A DNA stretch of 64,000 nt from Torreya grandis (taxonomy: Eukaryota > Streptophyta > Pinopsida > Cupressales > Taxaceae): assembly GCA_037957365.1 (NCBI GenBank), contig JARHVA010008426.1:309001-373000 (forward strand). The letters run 5' to 3'. The notes under the pieces are model-generated. The model saw only the letters and a list, made by a program, of their open reading frames with translations. It did not search any database and was not told where the DNA came from. Each line of letters opens with the position of its first letter. The stretch's first letter is position 1. A program made the position numbers and the translations under genes. Shown piece after piece: positions 13,087 through 25,539 of the stretch.

Positions 13087-13920
13087 CAGGGCTTGTAAAT
13101 GCCATTAAATGCATCATAAGCATCCTTAATATTCAAAAACACTTCTCAATTTAGACTTCTAGGAATTCAGAACATGAGTAGTAAGTTTTGGTAACTTGTC
13201 TTTCTTGTGCTAAAATAGTGACAGAACAATGTTTAACTGTTCCAAAAAATTTATATTAATTGGTAGTTGGATGCCACTATGGTCCAAATCATTTCAAAGT
13301 GTATGTTTCTATACTAATACTAGTGAATTATGATCAAATCTTAAACTAAAGACTAATCTAAATGGACATTCACAATGAGATCTAAACTAAAGTGATCTGG
13401 TTAAAAAAAGAAGTAAAAGAGAAGGGTAAGGCAGAAAGAGAATAAGTGATTACTAATCTTAGACTCAAACATTATGACAAAGTTTTAATTACAATTGAGT
13501 ATGCATTTAACCATTATATAGTACAAAATAGCATAATCTCATATCTCACTACACACCAGGTAAACCTCCAAGGATGATATAAATAGTACAAGTAAGAACT
13601 AAATTTACTTTAAAGATTTACTACCACATTCAAATAACATTTGCACATTCTAATGTAGAGCAAATAAAATGAGTAAAATTCAAGATCATTCAACCAACCT
13701 AGCATAACCACAAATTAGCAACCCTTTAATCAAAGATGAAACTTAGAATTCATAGAAACTATTCAATTTTAAGACTTAAGACTAGAAATTGAGAGAAAAG
13801 CCTGTAACAATTGACACCAACAAACTTGAACAATTTTTTTAGAATTCCTTGATTGTATTAATTGGTCAAAGTATATAAATTTTGCTTAAAATTCTCTCCC
13901 TTTACAAAATGTTAGTACCA

Positions 13921-13930
13921 CCTTTTATAG
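13921..13930 (-). promoter_or_regulatory. TATA box of element C LTR
   Basis: The - strand reads CTATAAAAGG. D (25529-25539) and E (42828-42837) have TTATAAAAGG at the aligned place. It lies about 255 bases downstream of the end of the embedded reading frame and about 840 bases upstream of the primer-binding site, consistent with the U3/R boundary. Confidence 0.5.
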
Positions 13931-14184
13931 GAGGATAAGATAGTATATAGATCAATTATAATATATAAATGTAAAAGTAAAGATAGCTATCCTTTTTCTA
14001 TAAAGTTCTAAAATACATTTGATTTTCTAAACTAAATTGACCTAGAGGCAATACACTAACAAACTAGCATATGACTTTACAAAAGGATATTCTATTTTCA
14101 AAATATTTCAAAGTTTTTACAAAATGAAATATCATTCAACTCCTTGGTTGGTGGGCCTTGCTCTTGATAATTTTTTTCCTATTA

Positions 14185-17100
14185 TTAGAGGATGTTCATA
14201 GCCTTTTGGTACTGCTCATTAACTATTTCTAAGTCTATAGCTAGTCTTAAAAGACACTCCTCCTCATTATTAGCTAGAGCATTTAGTTCTTTATCATTTT
14301 TGGCCATGGCTTCTTTGATACTTTTGGCCTCAGCTATCTTTTCTCCTGTATTAGGGATCATGTCTAAGATCTTGCTATTGTCTTCCCTAGACTGGCCTTG
14401 ACTTTCACCTTTTATTTCTTATATCACCAAGGTAGCCCTATGTTTGAACTCATTATCCTTAATATTCCTAAGATAGTGGGTTGTGTAAGGTTATTTAACA
14501 TGATTCCAAGGAGTTTTTAAATGCTCCAAATTAGCTCCTTATCATCCTTTAGGAGTCTCTCTATTTCTTATGACCATGCACTCAAACTATAGATCTTTTT
14601 AATGACAATTCCCAAAATTACATCAAATGTCCTAAACTAATTATTTTGAGCCCAAGGATTTACCTTCCAACTCTGATGTTGATTAACCCTATTATTTTTT
14701 CTTATGAAGCTTGTTATTAGGCTATTAGACTATTGGACACTATGTTTTACTATGCCAATGCACTCTACCTTAGCTTTATTAATTTTAATACATCAAACAT
14801 ATCATAAAAGGATTCATCTAGCATTTTGACCATTGCCTTAGGAATTGATAAGATAGCCTAAGTCTTAAAACTCTCATTTTCCTTCTCTAGGTTATATATT
14901 ATTTGATTCATGTTCTTGATGCTTGATTTGACTTGAGCTGAGTGAGCTTTAGTTAGTTCTTCAATGTTCTCTAGATGGATGGGGTGCTCACTAGGTCTCT
15001 AAATTCCAACTGGAGTTAGGCCCACAAATGGCTCGACCTTGTGAAAGATGAATTCCTCACTCCCTACCATGGCCTTTCTAGTTGTCACTCTTTCCAAACT
15101 TGCATTCTCAAGATTGAATTAGACCTTAGAAGTTGGTTCTGTATACTTTAGAGGTTCAAGAGCCTCCATCTAGGTTCTACTTGATGCTCTTAGAACATCC
15201 GTCTACTTTTTATATGACCCTATAGTGGCCACTATTCTTCTTTCTTCTTCCTTCATCAAATCCCTTATCCATGGATTTATATAATCATGTACATCAATAT
15301 TGATAGTTTGGGTTAGGGCCCATGAGTGGGATAAGGAGGGGATCTTCTGCATTTTCCCATAGATGAACTAATTAGGAATGATTGGTGTATAGATGGGGTA
15401 CTCATCACTAAATAAGTTGATTTCACTTTTGGGGTGAGTGAAAGTCAATTTTCGCTTCTTTTGTCTAATTGGGACCATTATCTATTCTAACTTTCTCTTC
15501 TTTAGTGGTTTCAATGGGAATAGATCTAGGGAAACTTCCATCCCTTTTTCCTTTTTAGCCTCCTCTATTTTGGCTTGGGCTTCTTTAGCTTGTGCTTCCT
15601 CTTTATCAAATCCATATGCTTTAACAAGGACCCTGAGGTCATCCTCCACTATTTTAGTTGGTTACAAAGCAATCATGTTGAAGTATTACATGAGAGACTC
15701 TAGCTTGTTAGGAGGGGCTGAAGAAGGCCCTACTCTAGGTCTATCTTCCATCTTATCTTTACCAAGACCTTATGTAATATGTGTTTGGGGTTATTGCTTC
15801 TCTATTTGTCATTGCTCTTGAGGGGGACTTGAAGGTCTAAGCAAAAAATGGTATTATAGAGGTCCCATTTGCCATATGTCACCTAGTATCTTCTCATCAT
15901 TGGTTAGTTAATGCTTAACTCTAACATTAAGTCTCTTGAACCTAGATAATACCTCAAAACTCTTTGCCTTGATGTGTAAAGTGTCATAAGGACCAAGTTG
16001 ATGTTCATAAATAGGTTTGGTTAGTTACTTACTTTTAAAATGCTTAGAGACTTAGCTATTAGGGTCTCACTACTTGAGGTCATCTAGCTAAAATGTGAAG
16101 GATCATCTATGCTTGGAAATGGTGTCTACATGTTTATAATCTTGAGAAATATTTCTTCCACTTATAAAAGGAAAGGGATGGAAGAGGCCTTTCTTTTTCT
16201 CCTTGCACACTCTATCAACACCATAAAGAAGTTAATATTCAATTTCTTACTCTACTAGTTCGGTGGGAACATAGATGGGCAACTTATAAGGATAAATCAA
16301 AATCCCTTCAATTCTAATCACATTACAATCTAGATACCACCATATGTCTCCCATTATCTCTACATATTTCTTGATTAGAGGGCTGACATTAGGCATGGGG
16401 AACCCTGTAATGGATTCTACTAAAGTAGGATAAACATAATCACAAATAAATTGCATGTTATGTTTATATTTGAAGATGTGTAGTTTAGAATAATGATGGA
16501 AAACTATGGATCTACCCTCAGGTGACCAATTTTTGATATGAGGGATCTTGGTGGAGGTTAGAAAGGCATACAACACATATGACATCATGAAGAATTAGGT
16601 TTTGGTCTTCTTATTTATGGCTATGAATTATCATTATAGATATATGTTGATCATATCTCTAATTAGAAGAGTGATCTCTTTCTCTACCATAAATTAGATG
16701 TAGGACATGCAAATCTTATTGACATAAGTGGTCTAAGGGGATCTAGATATTCTATTCAATAAAGTCATTATTACCCTAACCCCTTCTCTAAATTAGGTAA
16801 CTAGGATATTATCAATGGGGTATCTAATTGCATGGTTCCCTTAGAGCAACCATGGCCTAAGGATGTTATCCCAGTCATTTTTTCCAATCCATTCCTTGAT
16901 AGTGGGAAAGTATAATTGGGGTTTCATAAGGTTTTAATAATTCTCAAAATCTAAGGGGGAAATGTATGTAATTATCCTAAGGCTCCTTTCATGAATAATC
17001 CAGTCTTGTTCAATTCTACAATCCTTAAAAATGGGAGAAAATATGTCAATAAAATGGAGTACCTTAGGTTTGGTGGTAGCATGGTGGAGACTGGTTAGTT

Positions 17101-17518
17101 AGACTACAACTAGGTCATAGTTCCTCTAGCTCACGATGGAAATATTTTGTTCTTCCTTAGTGATGGATTGCATGTCATCAATGGTCTAAAAGAGTTTACA
17201 CCAATTCTTATTGAATGTGTTCAATGCTACAATGTTTAGGTCTATGTCTTTGAAAACCCTTCCTTCATAGTTTGTAGATAGATATAACTCTATCTCTTCT
17301 CTTAACTTTTGTCTCAAAGCTACCATGGCTTCCACACTTGAATACTACTCACCACTATGTTTAAAATGGTTAATAGGTTAATTTGTTTCATGATCAAAAT
17401 GCAATTGGACTCTTTCAAATTTATTGTGATCAACCCAAGTTCAAACTAGGGTATTTTATGTAAGTTTGGAGCTCTCTTAAAGCTTTAAAAACAAAATATT
17501 ACTTGGACTTAGGTTCAT
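14185..17518 (-). pseudogene. Long decayed reading frame inside element C LTR, product unknown
   Basis: From an ATG at 17518 (MNLSPSNILFLKL) one frame can be followed for about 2.8 kb, to about 14.7 kb. It then shifts twice and ends at TAA 14187-14185, about 1,100 codons in all. The stops on the way are TAG, TAA or TGA in places where CAG, CAA or CGA would fit. The first two thirds look globular, with blocks such as KDCRIEQDWIIHERSLR, FREGVRVIMTLLNRIS and HIKNWSPEGRSIVFHHYSK. The middle holds an Ala/Glu/Lys-rich stretch (FDKEEAQAKEAQAKIEEAKK) and the last part looks coiled-coil (IAEAKSIKEAMAKNDKELNA). No gag, PR, RT or INT motif is present. I do not recognise the family. It could be an accessory retrotransposon protein or a captured host gene. 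Orientation is the same as the element. Confidence 0.6.
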
Positions 17519-19619
17519 TCTTGCCTCATATTTGATTTTGACCTTTGCCTTTATATGTTAGCATTTTTTAGCACACAAGATCTTTACTTTTGTGATTTTT
17601 TGTTACTTATTTGGCATCTATCTATAAATTTTCATGGTATTTTTCATAAATGCCTTCAAAGCACTAGTCATTATTATTTAAAATTTGCCTTTTGCATTGC
17701 ACCATCAGATCATTGTCCCTAGATCAATGTGAGTCATTAGTCATGATCCATGATTTTGCATGTCATTGGCCATCTTTACATCGAGCACCATGGTTGTGCC
17801 ACTTGGAACCTTTACAAGCTTTATAAGCTCTATCCTACACCATTCATAGATTGAATGCATGTATGCCATGTGTCTGACCTATAGGATTCCAGAGAACCAT
17901 TGAATATTCATTAGTGATTTTTCATCATTGAATCATCTGGTCTTGATTAAGTATGTGATATTAATCCTACAAAATCCATGCACTTTAATCAGTACATAGT
18001 CATAAAAAGGGACTTAGGCTAAAATATTTTAAGTTAATTTTATTTCATGTCAATAAACATACTATAGACTTAGGTTAAGCTATTCTATGCTAAGTTTTAA
18101 AGCATAATATCAAATAATGCCTCGAATGACATAAAACATGCCCATATTATTTAAGTAAAATTTTGAATATCTTGATTTTGATGGCCTCATGGACGTCAAT
18201 GATGGCTTCATAGGTGTCAAATTATGTTTGTGATAATGTCAAATCTAAGCTTATGAAGATCCTATATTCCATGAATTTTAGATTGAGCTCACTCCATCAT
18301 ATGAAGAGGTGCAATGAAGTGAGATCCATCTAAATACAATACAAGAGAATGCATGTCATTATTTCATTCAGTCCTAATAACTCTAGGAGTTCCATGTGGA
18401 AAACTCATGAGGCTCCTAAAATTTGACCTTATTGACCCTAGGGAGGACCCATGGGTCATTGATCTCTATTCGAGTCCCTGAGATGATGACACTTATCATC
18501 CTTGTAGGACTCTTTTGGCCTTTGACATTTCAACATTGTCCTCATTTCATTAGATCATTTTGGGTGAGTGCTTATGAACCATTGATCTTTGATCTAGACA
18601 CTTGCATAAGATTGGATCCCTTAAATAATTAAAACCATGACCTTAGTTTTATCCTAAGGTTAGACTGTATTAAAAAATATAAAGGGGCCTTAGGGTGAAA
18701 CTAAGGCTTAATCTCATATTTAATGAAAATAACCCACTTCACTTTGAATAATCTCATGCCATTTGATCTTTGGCTCAATTTAAGCATGATCCATCGATCA
18801 TGATATTTGTGATGGCATGGGATTGCTCCAAAGGGTGAAGACTTAAGGATGTTTTGGCTTCATTTATACCATTTGATCAAGGGGTGTGATGAAGAGAGAG
18901 TTTTTAGATCTATAAAAGGTAAAATCACCAAGTCAAGACTTGAGATGAAATTAAAAACTTAGGCTAAAGTGTCAATACTAAGGTCTCATTCATGTTGATA
19001 AACATAAATATGGCCTTAGAATTGAGGCTTTAAGCTAAATAGGTAATAAATGAAACCATGTTATAAAATTAAAAAGATCCTACCAAGACAAACATTAGAC
19101 TTGGTTAGAAATAAAGGAAACAAAAAGGGGGAAATAATGAAAATGGATCAAACATCATTTAAGGCTAGGGTTTGATCATGTTGTGAAACATGATTAAGCC
19201 TTAGCATAAAATTAAGATTAAGTCATAATTTGAAATATTCCCACCAAATGATCTTACCATATGTAAATTTGAACCAAGGGTTTATGCTAGGGGTTTTTGA
19301 AGGAGGGCCTTTAGAAAATGAATTCAATTTTAAATTTTCACAAATCAAAGGCTAGTGAAAACTTGAATAGAGTCAGTTTATAAATTCTAAGGTTCCTTCA
19401 TAGGGGATCCATGAAAATGATGACTATAAGACATAAAGATAAATTATTAGCAACATTATGCAAGCTTAAAGCAAAACCATAAACTAGTAACCCAAATTTA
19501 TCAAAGTGGATGGTATTCAAATTTTAATAATGTTCAAGACATGCCATGTTTTTAGGGTTAAAATTTAAAGTATCTCAAGGGTCATAATTTTAGAAAATGG
19601 GGGTATGTTGACCTCAACA

Positions 19620-20298
19620 CACACATAAGGTAAATGCCTTCATAGTTAATTTTGTAGAGAACTCCATTCTTAATCATGTAATGAGCAGCTTTAAGTCTCA
19701 AAGATCTCTTTCATTATTTGTTATGTTTTGCAAAACAAGTACCTATCAATAAATACTATATGATATCAGTATACCATTACCCTTTATACACTTTAGCCTC
19801 ACATATATATTCAATGGTGATGTATGGATTAGGTTTAGTTATGAGATAAATGATGCCTTAACCTTGAATGATTTTTGTAAGCTTGATTTTTATATCGAAT
19901 TCTTTCATTTTTGCCATCCACTTACCTTGATGCTCTCCTAATTCATTCTATTGTAGGGTGAGCTTGATAGTAAGATCAGGCATGATGGTAATTATTTTAT
20001 TCCTCAAAATGTAATGTTGAAATTTATTCACTACTTTGAGAAGGGAAGAAATCTATTTATCAATCATAGAGTATATGAGCTCTATATCTTTCATATTTAT
20101 GCTCAAGAATGTAATTGGATGCTTAGTTTCATCCTTCTTCTATGTTATGAAAACAACAATTATATGTTTTGAAGTGAATAAGTACATGTATAAATATTTC
20201 ATGAAATATTAGTTGATCAATATTGAAGCCTATGATATTCCATCTTTAATGTCCTAAAAGGACTTTTGGGCTTTAACTATCCATTCTATTTTATCATC
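19620..20298 (-). pseudogene. Element D RNase H and start of integrase, cut by C
   Basis: After RT the - strand shows IVVFIT, then KDETKHPITFLSINMKDIEL (usual QPIAFFSKSLRDAE block), IYSMIDK, and GKWMAKMKEFDIKIKLTKII followed by QG-like text: the end of RNase H. The integrase lead-in is RSLRLKAAHYMIKNGVLYKI then NYEGIYL. At this exact point element C begins, so the HHCC zinc site and the DDE core are missing from this side. The continuation should lie left of the window. Confidence 0.7.
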
Positions 20299-21270
20299 CT
20301 ACTTGAGCATGGTGCTTAGAGGTCTAACAATTTCTATAAATCTTGAGATGAACTTCCTTATGAATTTAATGTTTCCAAAGAATGATTTGAGCTCCTTCTT
20401 GTCATTTAGTGGTGTAATCCCTAAAATTCCTTGAATTCTATTTCGATCAATGGTGGTCTCATATTTGGTGATAATTGGTCCCAAGAGCTTGCCTTTAGTC
20501 ACTCCAAATATGTTCTTATTTGGGTTTATCAAAATACCAAACCTTATACATATGTTGAATATGGATTGGAGATGGCTTATGTGATCCTTCTTATGTTTTG
20601 AAAATACCATAGATCATTCATGTAGATGATTATGTATTTTCCTATCAATCCTTTAAACTCATGATCCATAGTGTGTTGAAAGGTTACTCTTGTATTTATT
20701 ATGAAAAATTTCATCCTCTTATATGCATAAGTTCTCCATTTCATGGTAAATGTTGTCTTCATTATATCTTAAGATTGCACCAATACCTTATTATAGCCTA
20801 AAAATCCATCCAAGAAGGACGTCATTTTAGAACCACTTACTATCTATATCACCTCATCTATAGAAGGGAGGGGATAATTGTCCTTTTTAGAAGCCTTATT
20901 TAGGTTCCTAAAATCCCCACATAGTCTTATCTCACCATTCTTCTTTCTTACTAGGATAAAATTGGCCACTCAGGTAGAATGCCTTACTACAAAGATGATT
21001 TTTACACTTAATAGATTCTCCACTTCTCTTTGAATGAGAGGATATAGAATATGATTGACTGATCTCTACTTATATCTAAATGTCTTGTTATCTATCTTCA
21101 ATGGAATCATATGAGTAATGACCTACGAATCACTTTTAAGTCTTTATACATCCAAGCAATGACATCTTTGTAGTGGATGATTAAATCCTTCACATGTTTT
21201 CTCTATTTTGGGGTATAGTTGAGACCAATATTAACATAGAATGGGCTATGTTGATCTCCAATATTTTTTA
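20299..21270 (-). pseudogene. Element D reverse transcriptase (degenerate)
   Basis: Before RT the sequence reads IGLNYTPK followed by KHVKDLIIHYKDVIAWMYKDL, the usual lead-in. Palm blocks are badly broken between 21100 and 20770. From 20762 on the frame is clear: VTFQHTMDHEFKGLIGKYII, then IYMNDLW at the catalytic box (usual YLDD; first Asp is Asn), INPNKNIFGVTKGKLLGPII, TTIDRNRIQGILGITPLNDK, and FFGNIKFIRKFISRFIEIV followed by RPLSTMLK. Family assignment is secure. Activity is impossible. Confidence 0.8.
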
Positions 21271-21579
21271 TTTTGAAATCCAATTCATTGACCTTGGGCT
21301 ACCTAAGTTTCTAAGCTTGAGGGTCCATATCAAATGACCTTTCTAAAGAGACCAGCCCAGCTAGGATTTGATTCTCTTTGAGTTAGAGAACACTTCCTAT
21401 GTTTGATTTCTCTTGATAGAGGAGCTTAATATTCTTGTCATTAATAATTTAGGACACAAACTCCATTGAATTGGTTAGAAACTAAATAATTTTCTAGTCA
21501 TCATCAAAAACTTAGAAATTTTCTACACGTTATTAGGAATAGAGGGACAAGGCACCAATTTGATAAAGAACCTTTTTAC

Positions 21580-21985
21580 CTTAAATTCTTACAAGGGCTC
21601 CAAATCAGTAGTAGTAGCAACTATAAAATTGATAGCTTGATTTTGTTCTTTGAGAAGTGATACTATGTTGAAAAATTCAATTCTTTTGATTAGGTCTCAT
21701 TCTCTATGCTTTTACCTTCTCAAATACGACATCTTGCATTAGTATTTATTTCTGACTTGATCAACCACCAGCTCTAAGTCACTAAATACTAGTATTTTTT
21801 TTTACATTATTATTTAATTAAAATTATATTCCTAGAATTAAAGCCTCATAATTAGCTCTATTATTCATGCATTAAAATTGCAATTTGTATGCTACCAAGA
21901 AATTTTTACCTTATGTATCAATCAGCTCGATTTTCATGCCTGATCTTTGCTTGGATCTAGCACCATCGAAGTGTAAATTCTATAG
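21580..21985 (-). pseudogene. Element D aRNH-like RNase H located before RT
   Basis: The - strand reads NLHFDGARSKQRSGMKIELI at about 21979, then KNFLVAYKLQFxCMNNRANY and EALILGI. After a one-base shift in a T-rich run near 21790 it continues VFSDLELVVDQVRNKY. These are the four blocks of the plant aRNH fold. The first Asp (FDGA), the Glu (YEALI, after an Asn at the usual E of AEYEA) and the FSD Asp can be located, although NNRANYEA has lost one acidic residue. EFFNIVSLLKEQNQAINFIV and the VFDDD spacer follow before RT. In A and F this domain lies after RT instead. Confidence 0.75.
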
Positions 21986-22129
21986 CTATTTAGAATATTT
22001 GGGTTTTGGATTTTGTACTTGATTTTGAGTAGTAAAAGTGTAAATGCCAAGGCTAGGAGACTCATACATTAGCTCTTCATTCTTCACATTATATTCAATG
22101 ATGAGATACTTCATTCTTAGTTTTCTATT

Positions 22130-22680
22130 AATTCTGATTTAATTTTCAACTCCTCTCCATGATAGCCAACTATGAGAAAAGTCTATAGAAATATATATTC
22201 AATGAGTATTTTGGACAAGTCTTTACTCAGTAATAGCTCAAAGCCCTTAGGTATGTCCACCACTAAGATATCAATAGTCATCTAAACTTGAGGTTCAAAG
22301 GCTATTTGGATATGTGCATCCCTTAGTTCACCAAATATAGGTATTACTATCTTGTCTAATTATGAAACTATACTATTTGAAGTGCTTGGAATCAAACTAA
22401 GATTTTGACATATATAAGTAGGCATGGCAATTGTAAAATCTCTAGAATCAACTAAACAATTATGAATATTCTTACCAAATGTCTTGATAGTTATCAAGAA
22501 GGTTAGAAATTTTGGTTTTCTCTTGTAGATAACATTAGTGTTAGATGCCTTCAATTTATACGTAGATTCTTTCACTTTCTCCATAGGTGTCTTCCCCATA
22601 ATAGAATTATAGAGCAACTCCTTTTGTTTAGTAATCTGAGCTAACTCATGAAGAGTTATATTTTCTTTGATCTTCTTCAT
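22130..22680 (-). pseudogene. Element D protease (degenerate)
   Basis: The segment begins MKKIKENITLHELAQITKQK and contains FGKNIHNCLVDSRDFTIAMP, the retropepsin active-site region. The usual D-[ST]-G triad reads D-S-R, so the Gly is lost. IPIFGELRDAHIQIAFEPQV and TIDILVVDIPKGFELLLSKD follow, as in the second half of plant Ty3/gypsy proteases. The frame stays open with rare stops into the spacer that leads to the RNase H-like domain. Confidence 0.7.
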
Positions 22681-22731
22681 GTCTTTAACAATGTTATATC
22701 CTCCCTTGCTAGGTTCCTCCTTGGTCTGAGG

Positions 22732-23483
22732 CTAATCACCCCATATTGGAGGAGGTGGATTGTTGTTAGCTTTAGGATTAGGTAAAATTGTAGTAGTATT
22801 TGGAGAAATTAATGTTGCAAATGGTTGTTTATTCCTTAGATTATATCCAACTTTATGGAATTGTTGGAAAGCATGAACCTTGTCAATATTATTCTCTGGG
22901 TCATTGTCATCTTCATCTATAAATGGAAACTCATGAGTTTCAAATAACATAGAAGTGCTTGAAGAGCTAGGATTTAGATGATTTCCTAGAATATTATGTA
23001 GCTAATCTTGTCTAACCACCTCTCTTTGAAAGATTTCAAATTCTACATAAAATTTAATGTGATTGAGCTCACCATTATTATAAGTATTGTTAATTCTACA
23101 ACAATTAGGAAGATCTATTTCTACCATGTTGATCTTTAGAAACTTGTTAGGTTACTCCATATTATTCACATGCCTATTGAATGGTTGGTTTTATCTCTGA
23201 AATCTAACATTCTGATTACTAGTTGGGCCATTAACATTACCCATCCTCCTTTACATATTTAAGAAATCATTTCTCAAATTTTGAACCATCTTCTGAATAA
23301 AATCTAGTTCTACCTTTATAGAATCAATATCTTTTAAAATAATATTAAAAGGCATAGTTGTTTTTTATTCTATTAATAACCATTGTTTAATGTATGATTA
23401 TTTAAGAAGTTAAAATTTTGCTGTGTCATATGTGTCAATAGAGGTAGTGTATATAACTAGTTCTGATTGAATGTGGGAAAATT
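22732..23483 (-). pseudogene. Element D gag-protease spacer (degenerate)
   Basis: The first 500 bases have no readable long frame. The last part, 22950-22732, contains LFETHEFPFIDEDDNDPENN and then a proline/asparagine-rich run ending PPPPIWGD. Element E has a similar acidic block at 29800-29740 (FDFPFEEESDPEDT). This probably corresponds to the gag C-terminus or the gag-pol junction. Confidence 0.5.
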
Positions 23484-24230
23484 CTACTTCATGTGTAGTA
23501 CCAAGTTCAATGCTAGGAATCCATCATCGAAATGAAGTGTGTTAGGCATCTGAGGATTGAGTTGTCTATCTATATTGATGACCTCTTCATATATTAACAC
23601 CAAAGTATTGGTAGTGGTTGCTTTTATTAGAAACATGATAGTGATTAGGTCCAAAGCATTCTTGTATATTTCCAATGCTAATGTAGCTTCTAGTTTGTAA
23701 CTTAGGGTCAACCAGCTATACATCTTTTGAAACCTTGCATTGAAAGCACATATAGGTTCATTAGGCTCTATCTTCATGCTGGTGAAGTGTTGATATACCA
23801 AACCAATATTGTTAACCTATCTAAATTATGTAAGAAAAGTATCTTGACACTCATCCCAAGAAGTGATAGAGTTCTCTATTAGATTTAAGTACCAATCATA
23901 AGCAATATCCATTAATGTAAAATAGAATAATCTGCATGATACATCTTCATCAACAACATTCATTAATCTTAAAGTGGATTTAAAATATTTGATGTGTTCT
24001 TCTATTATCCTTACTTCTAAAAGAGAAAAGGATGGTAGGTATTTTTTAAGATTCTTAGGTAAATCATGCACATCTCCTGGGATGGTAATAGTAGATGTAA
24101 CTAACCAAGGTGGTAGTTGAGCCATTGGTTGATTAACTAGTAAAGGGTTCCTTATGGGTAAATGATTCCTTATTAGAGAAGGAGGATTATTATGAACTTG
24201 GGATGTTGGCAAAATTCTAGGTCTCTTATG
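23484..24230 (-). pseudogene. gag: Element D gag (degenerate)
   Basis: The - strand carries the plant retrotransposon gag domain: TITIPGDVHDLPKNLKKYLP, IEEHIKYFKSTLRLMNVVDE, DVSCRLFYFTLMDIAYDWYL, NSITSWDECQDTFL, then FTSMKIEPNEPICAFNARF and a helical tail IDRQLNPQMPN. The first half (24212-23826) and second half (23801-23484) are joined with only a short disturbed stretch. Similarity to C and E gag is clear throughout. A poorly readable stretch of about 500 bases follows before the acidic block at 22950. Confidence 0.8.
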
Positions 24231-24340
24231 ATTTGATAGGGGTGAGACTAAAAAACTAGCCTAAGAATTGGATCTGATCACTCTCCTGGGTGACTCCAGT
24301 GTAATTCTAAGTGAAGGATAATACTATTATCAAACATTTA

Positions 24341-24360
24341 TGCCCTCCTTCTAGTTTCAA
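24341..24360 (-). promoter_or_regulatory. Primer-binding site of element D (candidate)
   Basis: The - strand reads TTGAAACTAGAAGGAGGGCA. It aligns with CTGGTGTTAGAAGGAGGGCC of element E, but the first bases of the tRNA match have decayed. Confidence 0.4.
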
Positions 24361-24700
24361 TGAAACTATTGATATGATTTTTACATACACCATAATAAAT
24401 GAGGTAGCCTCTAACATTTTAGTATATTAATGGAGGTAAACTCCACTCTAGGGCATGAGTTATAGGTATGCAATTTGAATAACCTATTGATGGAATAACT
24501 AGTAGATCATGTAGGTTGTTGGCAAGGTTTTTGGATAGAGGTTTTCTATCTTAAAATTAGTTAATTCATAGTGAGTTGGATGGATGGTTGATTCCTAATA
24601 TAAATTGGGTAGATCTAAAAAAGAACCCAAAAAAGGAGGGAAGGGTAAGGTAGAAAAGAATATTCTATGTTTTTAGGAATCACCTCTCTAACTAGTGTTG
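24361..24700 (-). other. Extra segment between element D primer site and conserved LTR end
   Basis: In E the primer-binding site is followed at once by conserved LTR text. In D about 340 bases intervene. The part near 24640-24680 ('gggtaaggtagaaaagaa') resembles internal LTR text at 25027-25045, so a partial duplication is likely. No terminal repeats were found. Confidence 0.35.
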
Positions 24701-25528
24701 ATGTCTAAATATGTATCACAGGTGCCTAAAGTGTTCAAGAACACTTCCTATTTTATAATTGTATAAATTAAATGCATCAGTTTTAGGTTATGATAATCTT
24801 ATTATCTATTGATATAATAGAGGCAAAGCAAGTGGACTATTTCCCAATATTTATAATATTTGGTAGCTGGGAGCCACCGTGGCCACATAGTTTATCTATG
24901 TAAAATATGAAGAATGTTATGCTAAGAATGGTGAATTATGATAAAAAGAACTAAGGAATAATCTAAGATGGATATCTATAATGAAGCTAATCTAAGGTGA
25001 CTAGGTTAAAAAGGGATAAAAAATAAGGGTAGGGTAGAAAAGAAGGATGTTTTTGATCTTCATTCCAAACATCATGATAAAGATAAAACTTCATTTGAAC
25101 ATGCATTTAAATAATATAGGAAGTGAAAAAATTTAATCCCAAATCACACCCTACATTAGGTAAACATATAAGGGAAGTATGAAATTATGTAAATAGGAAC
25201 CAAGCTCACTTTAAAGATTCACCCCTACAAGCAAACAACATTAGCCCAAATGTAAAAGAAGTAAAGGAAATGAAATGAGCCTAAGAACTTTCAATTAACC
25301 TAGCATTAGCACAAGTTAACAAATTTACATTTAAGATACACATCTAGAATCTATAAGCACAATTAAAATTTGGAAATTAGAATAGGAAAGTGAGACATAA
25401 GCCATACAATAATTCACACAAGAAAATATGGAGAAATTTTACAAAATTCCTTGCTTATATTACTTTGTTCAAAAGTTACAATTATATTTGGATCTAAGTA
25501 CTACCTTCTCTTTATAATTGATAATGCT

Positions 25529-25539
25529 CCTTTTATAAG
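25529..25539 (-). promoter_or_regulatory. TATA box of element D LTR
   Basis: The - strand reads CTTATAAAAGG at the position aligned with the TATA boxes of C and E. Confidence 0.45.

Larger units (their letters stand above)
11756..19619 (-). mobile_element. Element C: Ty3/gypsy retrotransposon, 5' part, cut by A
   Basis: C enters element D's integrase at 19619 (LTR start TGTTGAGGTCAACATACC on the - strand, flank cacac at 19620-19624). Reading down it shows an LTR, a large embedded reading frame, LTR sequence homologous to D and E with a TATA box, a primer-binding site at 13067-13086, a leader and gag. Gag is interrupted at 11756 by A. Its gag is closest to D and E, so pol should have the D-type order, but pol lies outside the window. 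Confidence 0.7.
13087..19619 (-). repeat. Element C LTR with an embedded reading frame
   Basis: The outer end at 19619 and the 17.6-19.6 kb part share LTR-start text, the CTAAGG/CCTTAG palindromes and gene-like blocks with the LTRs of G and D. The part from 13087 to about 14165 matches D (24700-25790) and E (42030-43070), including a TATA box. Between them sits a reading frame of about 3.3 kb that D and E lack at this point. Either the LTR carries an extra gene, or an insertion or older element split it. An LTR of 6.5 kb would be very long. Confidence 0.5.

Noticed and set aside
14192..15821. Hydrophobic + strand open stretches at 14192-14401 and 15438-15821
   Set aside because: Complement of Lys/Glu-rich coding text on the - strand. 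The - strand frame is longer and continuous.
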